DNA of 64,000 nt from Tepidisphaeraceae bacterium. GTDB lineage: Bacteria; Planctomycetota; Phycisphaerae; Tepidisphaerales; Tepidisphaeraceae. Below are positions 1 to 7,345 of the stretch, in pieces. Positions within the stretch are counted from its first letter, which is position 1. Every line of letters begins with the position of its first letter. Under the pieces are notes generated by a model. The model was not told the origin of the DNA. It ran no database searches and saw only the letters and a list, made by a program, of their open reading frames with translations. Both the position numbers and the translations under genes were made by a program. The DNA is taken from contig DASYHQ010000033.1 in the NCBI GenBank assembly GCA_035998445.1, forward strand, positions 124,001-188,000, in the 5' to 3' direction.

Positions 1-2
1 TC

Positions 3-923
3 ACCGCGCTGAAGATGCTGCTGCTCGACACGTTCGGCGAGGGGGCGTTCACCGACTTCACCGGCTTGAACATCGGCGGGCGCATCGTGAAGAACCTCGT
101 GGCCGTCGCGCTGGCGGCGGCGCCGATCTGCATTGGCATGATGATCACGGGCATCTTCGTCAACGTGCTGCAGGTCGGCTTCCGCTTCAACACGAAGAAG
201 CTTCAGCCGAACATGAAGGCGCTCAACCCGATCAAAGGGCTGGGCAACCTGTTCGGCAAGAAGCGCGGCCTCGTGCCGGTGCTGATGAACTTCGTGAAGT
301 TCACGGTGATCGCCGTCCTCGCCTATCAGGCCGTCGCCGATCGCGTGCTGATGATCGTGTCGTCGCAGACCCTCGAGTTCCAGCAGATCTTCCACCTGGC
401 CTCGGGCATCATCTACTCCATCGCCATCCGCATCGGCATCGTGCTGCTGGTACTGGCCATTCTCGATTACGCCTACCAGTGGTGGAAGATCGAGAAGGAT
501 TTGAAGATGACCAAGCAGCAGGTGAAGGACGAGATGCGCTCGATGGACGGCGACCCGCAGATGAAGGCCCGCCGCAAGCAGATGGCAATGGACCGGCTGC
601 GCAAGCAGGTGAAGGCCAACGTGCCGACCGCCGACGTCATCGTCACCAACCCCACGCACTACGCGATCGCGCTGAAGTACGACGCCGGCACCATGCACGC
701 CCCGCGCGTCGTCGCCAAGGGCAAGGGGCCGTTGGCCTTGCACATCCGCGAGATCGCGATCGCGCACGGCATCCCGATCCTCGAGCGCAAGCCGTTGGCG
801 CGGGCGTTGTACAAGATGGTGGAGGTGGGGCAGGAGATTCCGGAACAGTTTTACTCGACCGTCGCCGAGATCCTGGCGTACGTATGGGAGTTGAGCGGAA
901 AGTTGAAGAGGCAGAGCGCCTAG
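3..923 (+). CDS. flhB: Flagellar export switch protein FlhB (5' partial)
   Basis: The frame is open to the left edge, so the N-terminus lies outside the window. Visible are hydrophobic segments of the export-gate membrane domain, then a charged cytoplasmic linker and the NPTH site, where FlhB proteins cleave themselves between Asn and Pro to switch export from rod/hook to filament substrates. The C-terminal segment with EIAIAHGIPILERKPLAR is typical of the family. FlhB works in the inner membrane with FlhA. Downstream lie a palindrome that could end transcription, then flhA on the same strand, as in many flagellar loci. Identity is secure; only the missing start limits the entry. Confidence 0.95.
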   Translation, partial: TALKMLLLDTFGEGAFTDFTGLNIGGRIVKNLVAVALAAAPICIGMMITGIFVNVLQVGFRFNTKKLQPNMKALNPIKGLGNLFGKKRGLVPVLMNFVKFTVIAVLAYQAVADRVLMIVSSQTLEFQQIFHLASGIIYSIAIRIGIVLLVLAILDYAYQWWKIEKDLKMTKQQVKDEMRSMDGDPQMKARRKQMAMDRLRKQVKANVPTADVIVTNPTHYAIALKYDAGTMHAPRVVAKGKGPLALHIREIAIAHGIPILERKPLARALYKMVEVGQEIPEQFYSTVAEILAYVWELSGKLKRQSA

Positions 924-924
924 T

Positions 925-992
925 CGTACCACGGGCGGCCCGCCCGTGTTTTGGATGAGTAAGAAGGACACGGGCGGGCCGCCCGTGGTACG
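925..992. repeat. Family A inverted repeat after flhB
   Basis: Two perfect 25-bp arms (925-949 and 968-992), each itself GC-palindromic around GGGCGGCCCGCCC, enclose an 18-bp loop. A near-identical copy stands at 58280-58352. It lies right after the flhB stop and could fold as a terminator-like hairpin, but it has no U-tract. Confidence 0.85.
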
Positions 993-1016
993 GAGGAGGC
1001 GGAAGCGCGCTCCGGC

Positions 1017-1154
1017 CGTGGCATGGGCGTCTCGCCCATGCGTGTGGACTGGAACGGAAAGCGTGATTTATGGCCGACCGCGCCGGCCATGCAGGCCGGC
1101 ACAAATGAGATCACTTGGCCCTATGACAAGCATGGGCGAGACGCCCATGCCACG
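1017..1154. repeat. Family B inverted repeat with a nested palindrome
   Basis: Arms at 1017-1044 and 1130-1154 both contain GCATGGGCG and CGCCCATGC and are inverted relative to each other; each arm is also a hairpin by itself. Between them lies a separate small palindrome, GCCGGCC-ATGCA-GGCCGGC, at 1082-1100. No coding signal is seen here. Confidence 0.75.
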
Positions 1155-1163
1155 GTCGGACGG

Positions 1164-1247
1164 GTGCCACAGGTCGCGGTACGCCGAGACTTGTGTCTTC
1201 GTCCAGTAAGTCAGACACAGGTCTACGAGTACGCCGACCTGTGGCAC
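1164..1247. repeat. Inverted repeat upstream of the 21-bp array
   Basis: GTGCCACAGGTCGCGGTAC (1164-1182) is inverted with two swapped bases at 1229-1247, with a second weaker pair of arms (ACTTGTGTC / GACACAGGT) inside. It is the third palindromic module in the flhB-flhA gap. Confidence 0.7.
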
Positions 1248-1274
1248 CGGGACCCGGCAATCAGCGAGAAGCAT

Positions 1275-1559
1275 ATGGGCAACGAAATCTATTCTTCGGG
1301 TGACGAAATCCACTCTTCGCCTCGCGAACTCCACTCTTCGCGCGACGAAATCCACTCTTTGCGGAACGAAATCCACTCTTCGCGCGACGAAATCCAGTCT
1401 TCGCGCCGCGAAATCCACTCTTTGCGCGACGAAATCTATTCTTCTCGCCGCGAAATCCATTCTTCGCGCGACGAAATCCATTCTTTGCGCCCCGAGATCC
1501 ACTCTTCTCGCCGCGAAATCCAGCGCCCAGCGAATGAAATCATGCTATTGGGCGCATAG
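1275..1559 (+). CDS. Possible small protein of heptad repeats, between flhB and flhA
   Basis: An ATG at 1275 opens 94 codons that are almost entirely the 21-bp array read as a seven-residue repeat, consensus E-I-H-S-S-R-D. Ser in the fourth place is invariant in the full units, the Ile place is hydrophobic, and the last place varies among Asp, Arg, Asn and Pro. With one hydrophobic residue per heptad it is not a normal two-stripe coiled coil. Because 21 is a multiple of three, other frames and the opposite strand are also open across the array, so an open frame is weak proof of translation. No convincing ribosome site precedes the ATG. It is in the same orientation as flhB and flhA. The family is unknown to me; it may be only a repeat. 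Confidence 0.3.
   Translation: MGNEIYSSGDEIHSSPRELHSSRDEIHSLRNEIHSSRDEIQSSRREIHSLRDEIYSSRREIHSSRDEIHSLRPEIHSSRREIQRPANEIMLLGA
1284..1532. repeat. 21-bp tandem repeat array, 11 full units and one partial
   Basis: The consensus unit is GAAATCCACTCTTCGCGCGA plus C. Eleven full copies run from 1284 to 1514, with a partial copy to 1532. The units differ from one another by substitutions, with no length change, so the period stays a strict multiple of three. GAAATC and TCT are nearly constant; the last six bases vary most. There are no spacers, so it is not a CRISPR array. Confidence 0.9.
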
Positions 1560-1604
1560 ATCGTAATAGCGGACCATCGACCACGAACCGCCGACCGATA
1601 AACC

Positions 1605-3710
1605 ATGGCAACCGCAGTCGCACCCAACCCCTTCTTCGCCAAGCTGCACGAGCATCGCGGGATGATCTTCCCGATCTCGTTCATCGCGTTGCTCGCGGTG
1701 CTGTTGGTGCCGTTGCCGCCGTTTATATTGGACCTGTTGTTGGTCCTGAACATCACGATCGCCATCATCGTGCTGGTCACGACGATCTACATCAAGAGCC
1801 CGCTGGAGTTCGCGGTCTTTCCGTCGTTGTTGTTGGCCGTCACGCTGTTTCGGCTGGTGCTGAACGTGGCGACGACGCGTCTGATCCTTAACGCCAGCGG
1901 CACGCCCGAGGAAGCGTTGCACGCCGCCGGTGAGGTCGTGATGCGGTTCAGCGAGTTCGTGACGGGCGGCAAGATGATCGTCGGCGTGATCATCTTCGTG
2001 ATCATCTTCATCATCCAGTTCGTCGTGATCACCAAGGGTGCCACGCGCATCAGCGAAGTGGCTGCGCGGTTTACGTTGGACGCCATGCCCGGCAAGCAGA
2101 TGGCGATCGACGCCGACCTGAACGCCGGCATCCTCACCGAGCCCGAGGCCCGCAGGCGCCGCAGCGAGATCTCGCAGGAAGCCGACTTCTACGGTGCGAT
2201 GGACGGTGCCAGCAAGTTCGTGCGCGGCGACGCGGTGGCGGCCATCATCATCACGTTCATCAACGTGCTCGGCGGCATCTACGTCGGCATGGTCGAAAAC
2301 GGCTGGGAGATATGGCACTGCCTGGAGCTGTACACGAAGCTGACGATCGGCGACGGCCTGGTGAGCCAGGTGCCGGCGTTCATCACGACCCTCGCCGCTG
2401 GTTTGATCGTCACGCGCACCAGCAGCAAGAACGATCTCGGCGACGAGATGCTCGGCCAGATGCTGGCCAAGCCCAAGGCGCTCATCATCGCGGCGGGCTT
2501 TTTGATGGCGATGTCGTTCACCGGGTTGCCCGCGTTTCCGCTGTTGATCCTGGGCGCCTGCTGCGGCGGGCTGGCGTTCGTGATGAACCGCAGCGAGAAC
2601 CGCACGATCGCCGCGGCCGCCGCCAAGGAGAGCGAGCAGACGCAGGCGGCCGCCAAGGAACCGGAAAAGGTCGAGAAGCTGCTGGACGTCGACACGATGG
2701 AGCTGGAAGTGGGCTACGGCCTCGTGCGGCTGGTCGACACGACCAAGGGCGGCGATCTGCTCGACCGCATCAGCCTGATTCGCCGGCAGATCGCGGTGGA
2801 CCTTGGCATCATCGTGCCGCCCATCCGCATTCGCGACAACATGCAATTGTCGGCCAACGACTACGCGATCAAGATCAAAGGCCAGACCGTGGCGCGCGGC
2901 GTGACCTACCCCGAACAGTACATGGCCATGGACAACGGCGCCGTGAGCGGCCCGATCCCCGGCGGCACGCAGACGATCGAGCCCGCCTTCGGCCTGCCGG
3001 CGTACTGGATTACGGAAAGCGAGCGCGGGCAGGCCGAACTCTTGAACTACACCGTCGTAGAAGCCACTGCGGTTCTCGCGACACACCTCACGGAGGTCGT
3101 GAAGCAGCACGGTTACGAGCTGTTGACGCGGCAGGAAGTGAAGAACCTCGTCGAGAACCTGAAGGTGCGCGTGCCGGCGTTGATCGAGGAAGTGATCCCG
3201 ACGCAGATCAAACCGGGCGAGTTGCAGAAGGTGATGCAGAACCTGCTGCGCGAGCGCGTGCCGGTGCGCGATCTGGAGACGATCATCGAAACGCTCGGCG
3301 ACTGGGCGACGCGCACGAAAGATCTGGACGTTCTGACGGAATATGTGCGCTCGGCATTGGCACGGACGATCTGCAAACAGTATGTTGATGACGCTGACAA
3401 ACTCTGGTGCGTAACGCTTGATCCGGCCATGGAAGACCTGATCAACTCGCACCTGGAGCGCAGCGAGCGCGGCACGACCAACACGATGCCGCCAGTGACG
3501 GCCCAACAGGTGGTCCAGAACATCGCCGAGAAGATGAACGAGCTGACCGCGATGGGACGGTCGGCGGTCATCCTCTGCAGCCCGACGATAAGGGGGCCGC
3601 TTCGGCGCATGATCGAGACCGGCCTGCCCCACGTGGCCGTGCTGGCGTACAACGAGGTCGTGAGCGACGTCGCCGTTGAAGCGGTGGCGCTGGTGGGAAT
3701 GAACGGGTAG
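1605..3710 (+). CDS. flhA: Flagellar export gate protein FlhA
   Basis: The 701-residue length is normal for FlhA, the nonameric gate of the flagellar type III secretion system, which takes up proton-motive force and binds chaperone-substrate complexes. The first 330 or so residues hold about eight hydrophobic segments. The conserved FHIPEP-family loop is present (RISEVAARFTLDAMPGKQMA and the following ADLNAG, about residues 147-175). The remainder is the cytoplasmic domain joined by a charged linker with EKVEKLLDVD. The ATG at 1605 is directly followed by a polar N-terminus and TM1. The gene follows flhB after the palindromes and the 21-bp array, and flhF follows after one family F hairpin. 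Confidence 0.97.
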   Translation: MATAVAPNPFFAKLHEHRGMIFPISFIALLAVLLVPLPPFILDLLLVLNITIAIIVLVTTIYIKSPLEFAVFPSLLLAVTLFRLVLNVATTRLILNASGTPEEALHAAGEVVMRFSEFVTGGKMIVGVIIFVIIFIIQFVVITKGATRISEVAARFTLDAMPGKQMAIDADLNAGILTEPEARRRRSEISQEADFYGAMDGASKFVRGDAVAAIIITFINVLGGIYVGMVENGWEIWHCLELYTKLTIGDGLVSQVPAFITTLAAGLIVTRTSSKNDLGDEMLGQMLAKPKALIIAAGFLMAMSFTGLPAFPLLILGACCGGLAFVMNRSENRTIAAAAAKESEQTQAAAKEPEKVEKLLDVDTMELEVGYGLVRLVDTTKGGDLLDRISLIRRQIAVDLGIIVPPIRIRDNMQLSANDYAIKIKGQTVARGVTYPEQYMAMDNGAVSGPIPGGTQTIEPAFGLPAYWITESERGQAELLNYTVVEATAVLATHLTEVVKQHGYELLTRQEVKNLVENLKVRVPALIEEVIPTQIKPGELQKVMQNLLRERVPVRDLETIIETLGDWATRTKDLDVLTEYVRSALARTICKQYVDDADKLWCVTLDPAMEDLINSHLERSERGTTNTMPPVTAQQVVQNIAEKMNELTAMGRSAVILCSPTIRGPLRRMIETGLPHVAVLAYNEVVSDVAVEAVALVGMNG

Positions 3711-3720
3711 GATGGTATTT

Positions 3721-3806
3721 TCGATTTGAGATTTGCGATCTGCGATTGAAGCGGCGAGATGGACGTCTGCTCTTCAATCGGCAATCGCAAATCGCAAATC
3801 GGCAAT
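3721..3806. repeat. Family F hairpin between flhA and flhF
   Basis: The left arm at 3723-3751, built from GATTTGCGATCTGCGATTG-like steps, is inverted at 3772-3806 as CTTCAATCGGCAATCGCAAA and onward. The loop carries a TCTGCTCTTC-like core shared with the copy at 5066-5151. It fills nearly the whole flhA-flhF gap and lies inside a presumed operon. Confidence 0.85.
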
Positions 3807-3833
3807 TCCTAGAAATGTCCAAGGACGGACGCT

Positions 3834-5063
3834 ATGAATCTGCAGACCTTCAAAGCACAAACGATGGCCGAGGCGCTGTCGCAGGTGAAGACGGCGATGG
3901 GGCACGACGCCGTCATCCTTCACACGCGCACCTTCGTGACGCGGCAATGGCTAGGACTTAGACGCCGCGAGATGGTGGAGATTACGGCGGGCAAGGGGCT
4001 GAACGTCGGCGAGCGCTCTGCCCGCCGTGCCGCCCAGACGCCGCGCGTGGCGACGACGGTGGGGGCCGGCACTTATTCCCGTCAAACCTTGCTGAACGGG
4101 CCGGCCGCGGTGCTGGCGACGGCCCGCGCGCCTGAGACGTCGCCGCGGCAGAACTTCCTGGACTCGCCCGCCGCGGGCAACGCGGCCATTCACGGCATTA
4201 CGCAGGACATGGGTTCGCTGAAGGCGATGGTCGCCGACCTCGTCAAGCAGACCCGCGCTGCCGGCGCGCCGCAGGTGCCCGAGGACTTGCTGGAGTACTA
4301 CACGCAGATGGTGGGCAACCAGGTGGCCGAGGAATTGGCCGCCGATGTGCTGAAGACCATCCAGCGGCAGAGCCGTCCGGAGATGCTGCAGAACGGCGAG
4401 TTCGTTCGCGAGAAGATCGCCGAGCAACTGGAGAAGCTGATCCCCACGTCCGGCGGCATTCGCAGGACGAAGACGGTGGGGCCGCACATCGTCGCGCTCA
4501 TCGGCCCCACGGGCGTCGGCAAGACGACCACGCTGGCGAAGCTGGCGGCCAACCTGAAGCTGCGCGAGCGGCACAAGGTGGGGCTCATCACGCTCGACAC
4601 CTACCGCATTGCCGCCGTCGACCAGTTGCGCAAGTACGCCGACATCATCGGCAGCCCGCTGCGCGTGGTGAGCACCGGCGACGAGCTGCGCGAGGCGATC
4701 GCGAGCATGGACGACTGCGAGTACATCCTGATCGACACCGCCGGCCGCAGCCCGCGCGACGCGATGAAGCTGAACGAGCTGAAGGGCCTGTTGGCCGTCG
4801 CCGAGCCCGACGAGGTCCACCTCGTGCTGACCGCCACCGCCAGCGCCGATTCGGTGCAGATGGCGATCACGAAGTTCAGCGAGGTGCGCGTCGACAAGAT
4901 CATCTTCACGAAGCTCGACGAGGCCGCGCATGTGGGTGTCGTGCTGAACGCCGTGCGCAAGGTGAACAAGGGCCTGTCGTACATCACCACGGGCCAGGAC
5001 GTTCCGGACGACATTGAGGTCGGCCGCGGGCGTCGGTTGGCTCAGATGATCCTGGGGAACTAG
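3834..5063 (+). CDS. flhF: Flagellar placement SRP-type GTPase FlhF
   Basis: FlhF is a GTPase of the SRP/FtsY family that sets flagellar position and number together with FlhG. The 409 residues start with the usual FlhF N-terminus (MNLQTFKAQTMAEALSQVK, with DAVILHTRTF), followed by a long low-conservation linker and the NG domain. GPTGVGKTTTLAKLAA at about residues 223-238 is the P-loop; DTYRIAAVDQLRKYA, DTAGRSPRD and TKLDEA are the other SRP-GTPase motifs. A hairpin of family F lies on each side. The order flhA-flhF-flhG-fliA matches the classical late part of a flagellar operon. Confidence 0.95.
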   Translation: MNLQTFKAQTMAEALSQVKTAMGHDAVILHTRTFVTRQWLGLRRREMVEITAGKGLNVGERSARRAAQTPRVATTVGAGTYSRQTLLNGPAAVLATARAPETSPRQNFLDSPAAGNAAIHGITQDMGSLKAMVADLVKQTRAAGAPQVPEDLLEYYTQMVGNQVAEELAADVLKTIQRQSRPEMLQNGEFVREKIAEQLEKLIPTSGGIRRTKTVGPHIVALIGPTGVGKTTTLAKLAANLKLRERHKVGLITLDTYRIAAVDQLRKYADIIGSPLRVVSTGDELREAIASMDDCEYILIDTAGRSPRDAMKLNELKGLLAVAEPDEVHLVLTATASADSVQMAITKFSEVRVDKIIFTKLDEAAHVGVVLNAVRKVNKGLSYITTGQDVPDDIEVGRGRRLAQMILGN

Positions 5064-5065
5064 GG

Positions 5066-5151
5066 AGATTTGCGATTTACGATTGCCGATTTTCGATTGA
5101 AGAAGAACGCCTGCTCTTCCAATCGCAAATCGGCAATCGCAAATCGCAAAT
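5066..5151. repeat. Family F hairpin between flhF and flhG
   Basis: The arms at 5066-5103 and 5115-5151 are built from GATTTGCGATT/AATCGCAAATC steps. The element starts two bases after the flhF stop and ends eight bases before the flhG start, so the flhG ribosome site must lie in or next to its right arm; no Shine-Dalgarno sequence is visible. Confidence 0.85.
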
Positions 5152-5159
5152 ATAAAAAC

Positions 5160-6029
5160 ATGACCATGATGATGGACCAAGCCACGCACCTGCGCTCGAT
5201 GATGGGCACGCGCAAGCGCGCCACGGTGATCGCGATCACCAGCGGCAAGGGTGGCGTAGGCAAGAGCAACATCTCGGTGAACCTGGCCGTGCAGTTCGCG
5301 GCCGCGGGCAAGAAGGTCGTCCTGCTGGACGCCGACCTTGGCCTGGCCAACGCCGACGTGCTGTGCAACGTCGATCTGCCGGCCAACCTCTCGCACGTGC
5401 TGTCGCGCCGCAGGGAGCTGCGCGACGTGCTGTTCGACGCGCCCGGCGGATTCAAGATGATCGGTGGCGCGTCCGGCCTGGCCCGCATGGCCGACCTGTC
5501 GGACGACGACCGCGAGCGCATCGTCGCCGCGATGGCGGAGATGGAGGAAAGCTCCGACATCATCCTGATCGACACCGGCGCCGGCATCAGCCCCAACGTC
5601 CTGGCCTTCACCCGGGCGGCCGACCATGTACTGGTCGTTACCACGCCCGAACCGACCGCCATCACCGACGCCTATGCGGTCATCAAGGTGCTCAGCCGCC
5701 AGTACGCGTTGCCGGAAGAAGACCAGCGGCGAGTCAGCCTGCTGGTGAACCAGGTGCAGTCGTCGGTGGAAGCAAAGATCGTCCACGACCGCATCGCGAA
5801 GGTCGCAAGGCAGTTCCTCGGCGTGCCCGTGCTGGATGCCGGCTACGTGATGGATGACGAACAGGTGCCGATGAGCGTGCGGAAGCGAATCCCCTTCACG
5901 CTTGCCGCCCCCAAGTGCTCGGCCAGCCAGTGCATCGCCCAGTTGGCGATGCGATTGGAGAAGGGCGTCTCCAACCGCAGCGAACGCGGCGGGTTCTTTA
6001 ATCGTATGGGTAAGTGGTTCAAGAGATAA
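5160..6029 (+). CDS. flhG: Flagellar number regulator ATPase FlhG (FleN/YlxH, MinD family)
   Basis: The protein has 289 residues and the P-loop of MinD-type ATPases with the deviant lysine (SGKGGVGKSN, about residues 28-37), followed by LLDADLGLANADVL and IDTGAG. FlhG partners FlhF and restrains flagellar number. The frame stays open upstream through the family F repeat, so a longer start at 5070 is possible on paper, but the ATG at 5160 is chosen because upstream codons are only repeat. Further in-frame ATGs follow at 5166, 5169 and 5172. The C-terminus ends with a basic tail (GFFNRMGKWFKR) that may act as a membrane-targeting helix. Confidence 0.92.
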   Translation: MTMMMDQATHLRSMMGTRKRATVIAITSGKGGVGKSNISVNLAVQFAAAGKKVVLLDADLGLANADVLCNVDLPANLSHVLSRRRELRDVLFDAPGGFKMIGGASGLARMADLSDDDRERIVAAMAEMEESSDIILIDTGAGISPNVLAFTRAADHVLVVTTPEPTAITDAYAVIKVLSRQYALPEEDQRRVSLLVNQVQSSVEAKIVHDRIAKVARQFLGVPVLDAGYVMDDEQVPMSVRKRIPFTLAAPKCSASQCIAQLAMRLEKGVSNRSERGGFFNRMGKWFKR

Positions 6030-6031
6030 GG

Positions 6032-6113
6032 AGATTGCCGATGGGCGATCTGCGATCTGCGATTGACGAGCGGCGGCCTTTCAATCGCAAATTGCAAATC
6101 CCAAATCGGCAAT
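6032..6113. repeat. Family F hairpin after flhG
   Basis: This third copy starts two bases after the flhG stop. Its arms are 6032-6066 (GATTGCCGATGGGCGATCTG and onward) and 6081-6113 (TCAATCGCAAATTGCAAATC and onward). The copy is more diverged than the two upstream. Confidence 0.8.
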
Positions 6114-6119
6114 GAGCAA

Positions 6120-6368
6120 TTGCCCCTTCGCTTCGCCGCCAGTCTCGCGATTCTCGCTTTTGTGGTCTGCCTGGTCGTGGGCGGGTTGCAGGTGGGCAAT
6201 ACGTTCAGCACCACCATTACGCGTGCCCTGCAGGCGATGGGCGGCACATTAGTGGTGGGGTGGGTGGTGGGGTGGGCGGGGCAGAAGATGATCGACGAGC
6301 GGATGGAGCAGGTGAAGGCCGCGTCCGACAAAATTGCGGAGGTGAAAACCTCCGCCGATGACCGATAA
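6120..6368 (+). CDS. Small two-helix membrane protein between flhG and fliA
   Basis: The open frame encodes two hydrophobic segments (FAASLAILAFVVCLVVGG, and a second containing GGTLVVGWVVGWAG), then a charged tail DERMEQVKAASDKIAEVK. No ATG starts this frame; TTG at 6120 is the most economical start after the repeat, while an earlier TTG at 6063 lies inside the repeat. Its place between flhG and fliA on the same strand suggests co-transcription with flagellar genes. I do not recognise the family. It could be an accessory basal-body or placement factor, but only position supports that. Confidence 0.55.
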   Translation: MPLRFAASLAILAFVVCLVVGGLQVGNTFSTTITRALQAMGGTLVVGWVVGWAGQKMIDERMEQVKAASDKIAEVKTSADDR

Positions 6369-6461
6369 TCAGAAGTGGTGTGTTCGAACGACGGATGACA
6401 CGCCCGCCCGCAAGGATGCAGGCGTCATGCGATCCGCGAAACCAAGGACCGGGAGTAGCCA

Positions 6462-7274
6462 ATGGCCAAAGCAGTAATAGCCCTGAAATCGACGCCCTCG
6501 AAGCGCGACATCAAGGAAGTGTGGGGCGACTACAAGCAGAACAAGACCGAGCCGTTGCGCAACATCCTGATGGAGCATTACCTCCACCTGGTGCGTTACA
6601 ACGCCGAGCGGATCCACGTCAAACTCCCCGATGAGGTCGAGCTGGACGATTTGATGTCGGCCGGCATCTTCGGCCTGATGGACGCGATCAACGCCTACGA
6701 TCTCGATCGCGGCGTGAAGTTCGAGACCTACTGCGCCCCGCGCATAAGGGGCGCGATCCTGGATGAACTTCGCAGCATGGACTGGGTGCCGCGCCTCGTG
6801 CGTAGCCGCGCCCACAAGCTCGACGGCGCCAGCAAGCAACTCGAGACGGAGCTGGGCCGTGCGCCGACCAGCGAAGAGGTCGCCAAGCGTCTGCAGGTGC
6901 CAATGGCCGAGTACGATAAGATGGCCAAGGACGCCTCGGCCGTCGGCCTGGTCAGCCTGAGCCGCAAGTGGTTCGAGACCGACAGCAACAAGGACGTGCG
7001 CGAGATCGACGTGCTGGAAGACAAGCGCGGCGCCGACCCGGTCCGCGAGATCCAGCGGAAGGACCTGAAGGAACTGATCACGAAGGGTCTGTCGCGGGCC
7101 GAGCGGCTGATCATCATCCTGTACTACTTCGAAGAGATGACGATGAAGGAGATCGGCGCCACGCTCGATCTGAGCGAGAGCCGCGTGAGCCAGATGCACA
7201 GCAGCATCCTGGCCCGGTTAAAGGCCCAGATGGCCGACCGCCGCAAGGAATTCCAACAGGCGACGGCGGTGTAG
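6462..7274 (+). CDS. fliA: RNA polymerase sigma factor for flagellar genes (FliA/WhiG, sigma-28)
   Basis: The 270 residues contain sigma-70 regions 2, 3 and 4 without region 1.1, the usual size of FliA/WhiG. Region 2 reads DLMSAGIFGLMDAINAYD and GVKFETYCAPRIRGAILDEL; region 4 ends in an HTH (MKEIGATLDLSESRVSQMHS). FliA directs transcription of late flagellar and chemotaxis genes. The ATG at 6462 has a GGGAG site nine bases upstream. The position after flhG and the strong terminator downstream mark it as the last gene of the flagellar unit. No anti-sigma gene flgM is seen nearby. Confidence 0.93.
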   Translation: MAKAVIALKSTPSKRDIKEVWGDYKQNKTEPLRNILMEHYLHLVRYNAERIHVKLPDEVELDDLMSAGIFGLMDAINAYDLDRGVKFETYCAPRIRGAILDELRSMDWVPRLVRSRAHKLDGASKQLETELGRAPTSEEVAKRLQVPMAEYDKMAKDASAVGLVSLSRKWFETDSNKDVREIDVLEDKRGADPVREIQRKDLKELITKGLSRAERLIIILYYFEEMTMKEIGATLDLSESRVSQMHSSILARLKAQMADRRKEFQQATAV

Positions 7275-7310
7275 GACCGTCCGACCTCCGACCATACTGA
7301 TGAAGTACGC

Positions 7311-7345
7311 AAAGGCCGGCCATTTCAGTGGCCGGCCTTTTCTCT
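7311..7345 (+). terminator. Rho-independent terminator after fliA
   Basis: A perfect 11-bp stem, AAAGGCCGGCC (7311-7321) with GGCCGGCCTTT (7330-7340), an 8-base loop, then a T-rich tail TCTCTTCT. The A-run on the left would also serve the opposite strand. Confidence 0.9.

Noticed and set aside
1284-1532. A CRISPR array made of the 21-bp units
   Set aside because: Units follow each other directly without spacers, and no cas gene is present.
1545-3632. A 695-residue minus-strand ORF over flhA, and similar large opposite-strand ORFs over rpsA, the giant gene, glnA, nrdJ and cysS
   Set aside because: They are antisense shadows of GC-rich genes; composition is His/Arg/Asp/Val-biased and no family is recognisable.
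6112-6140. ATG at 6112 as the start of the small membrane protein
   Set aside because: It is in another frame; the hydrophobic frame has no ATG and TTG 6120 is used instead.
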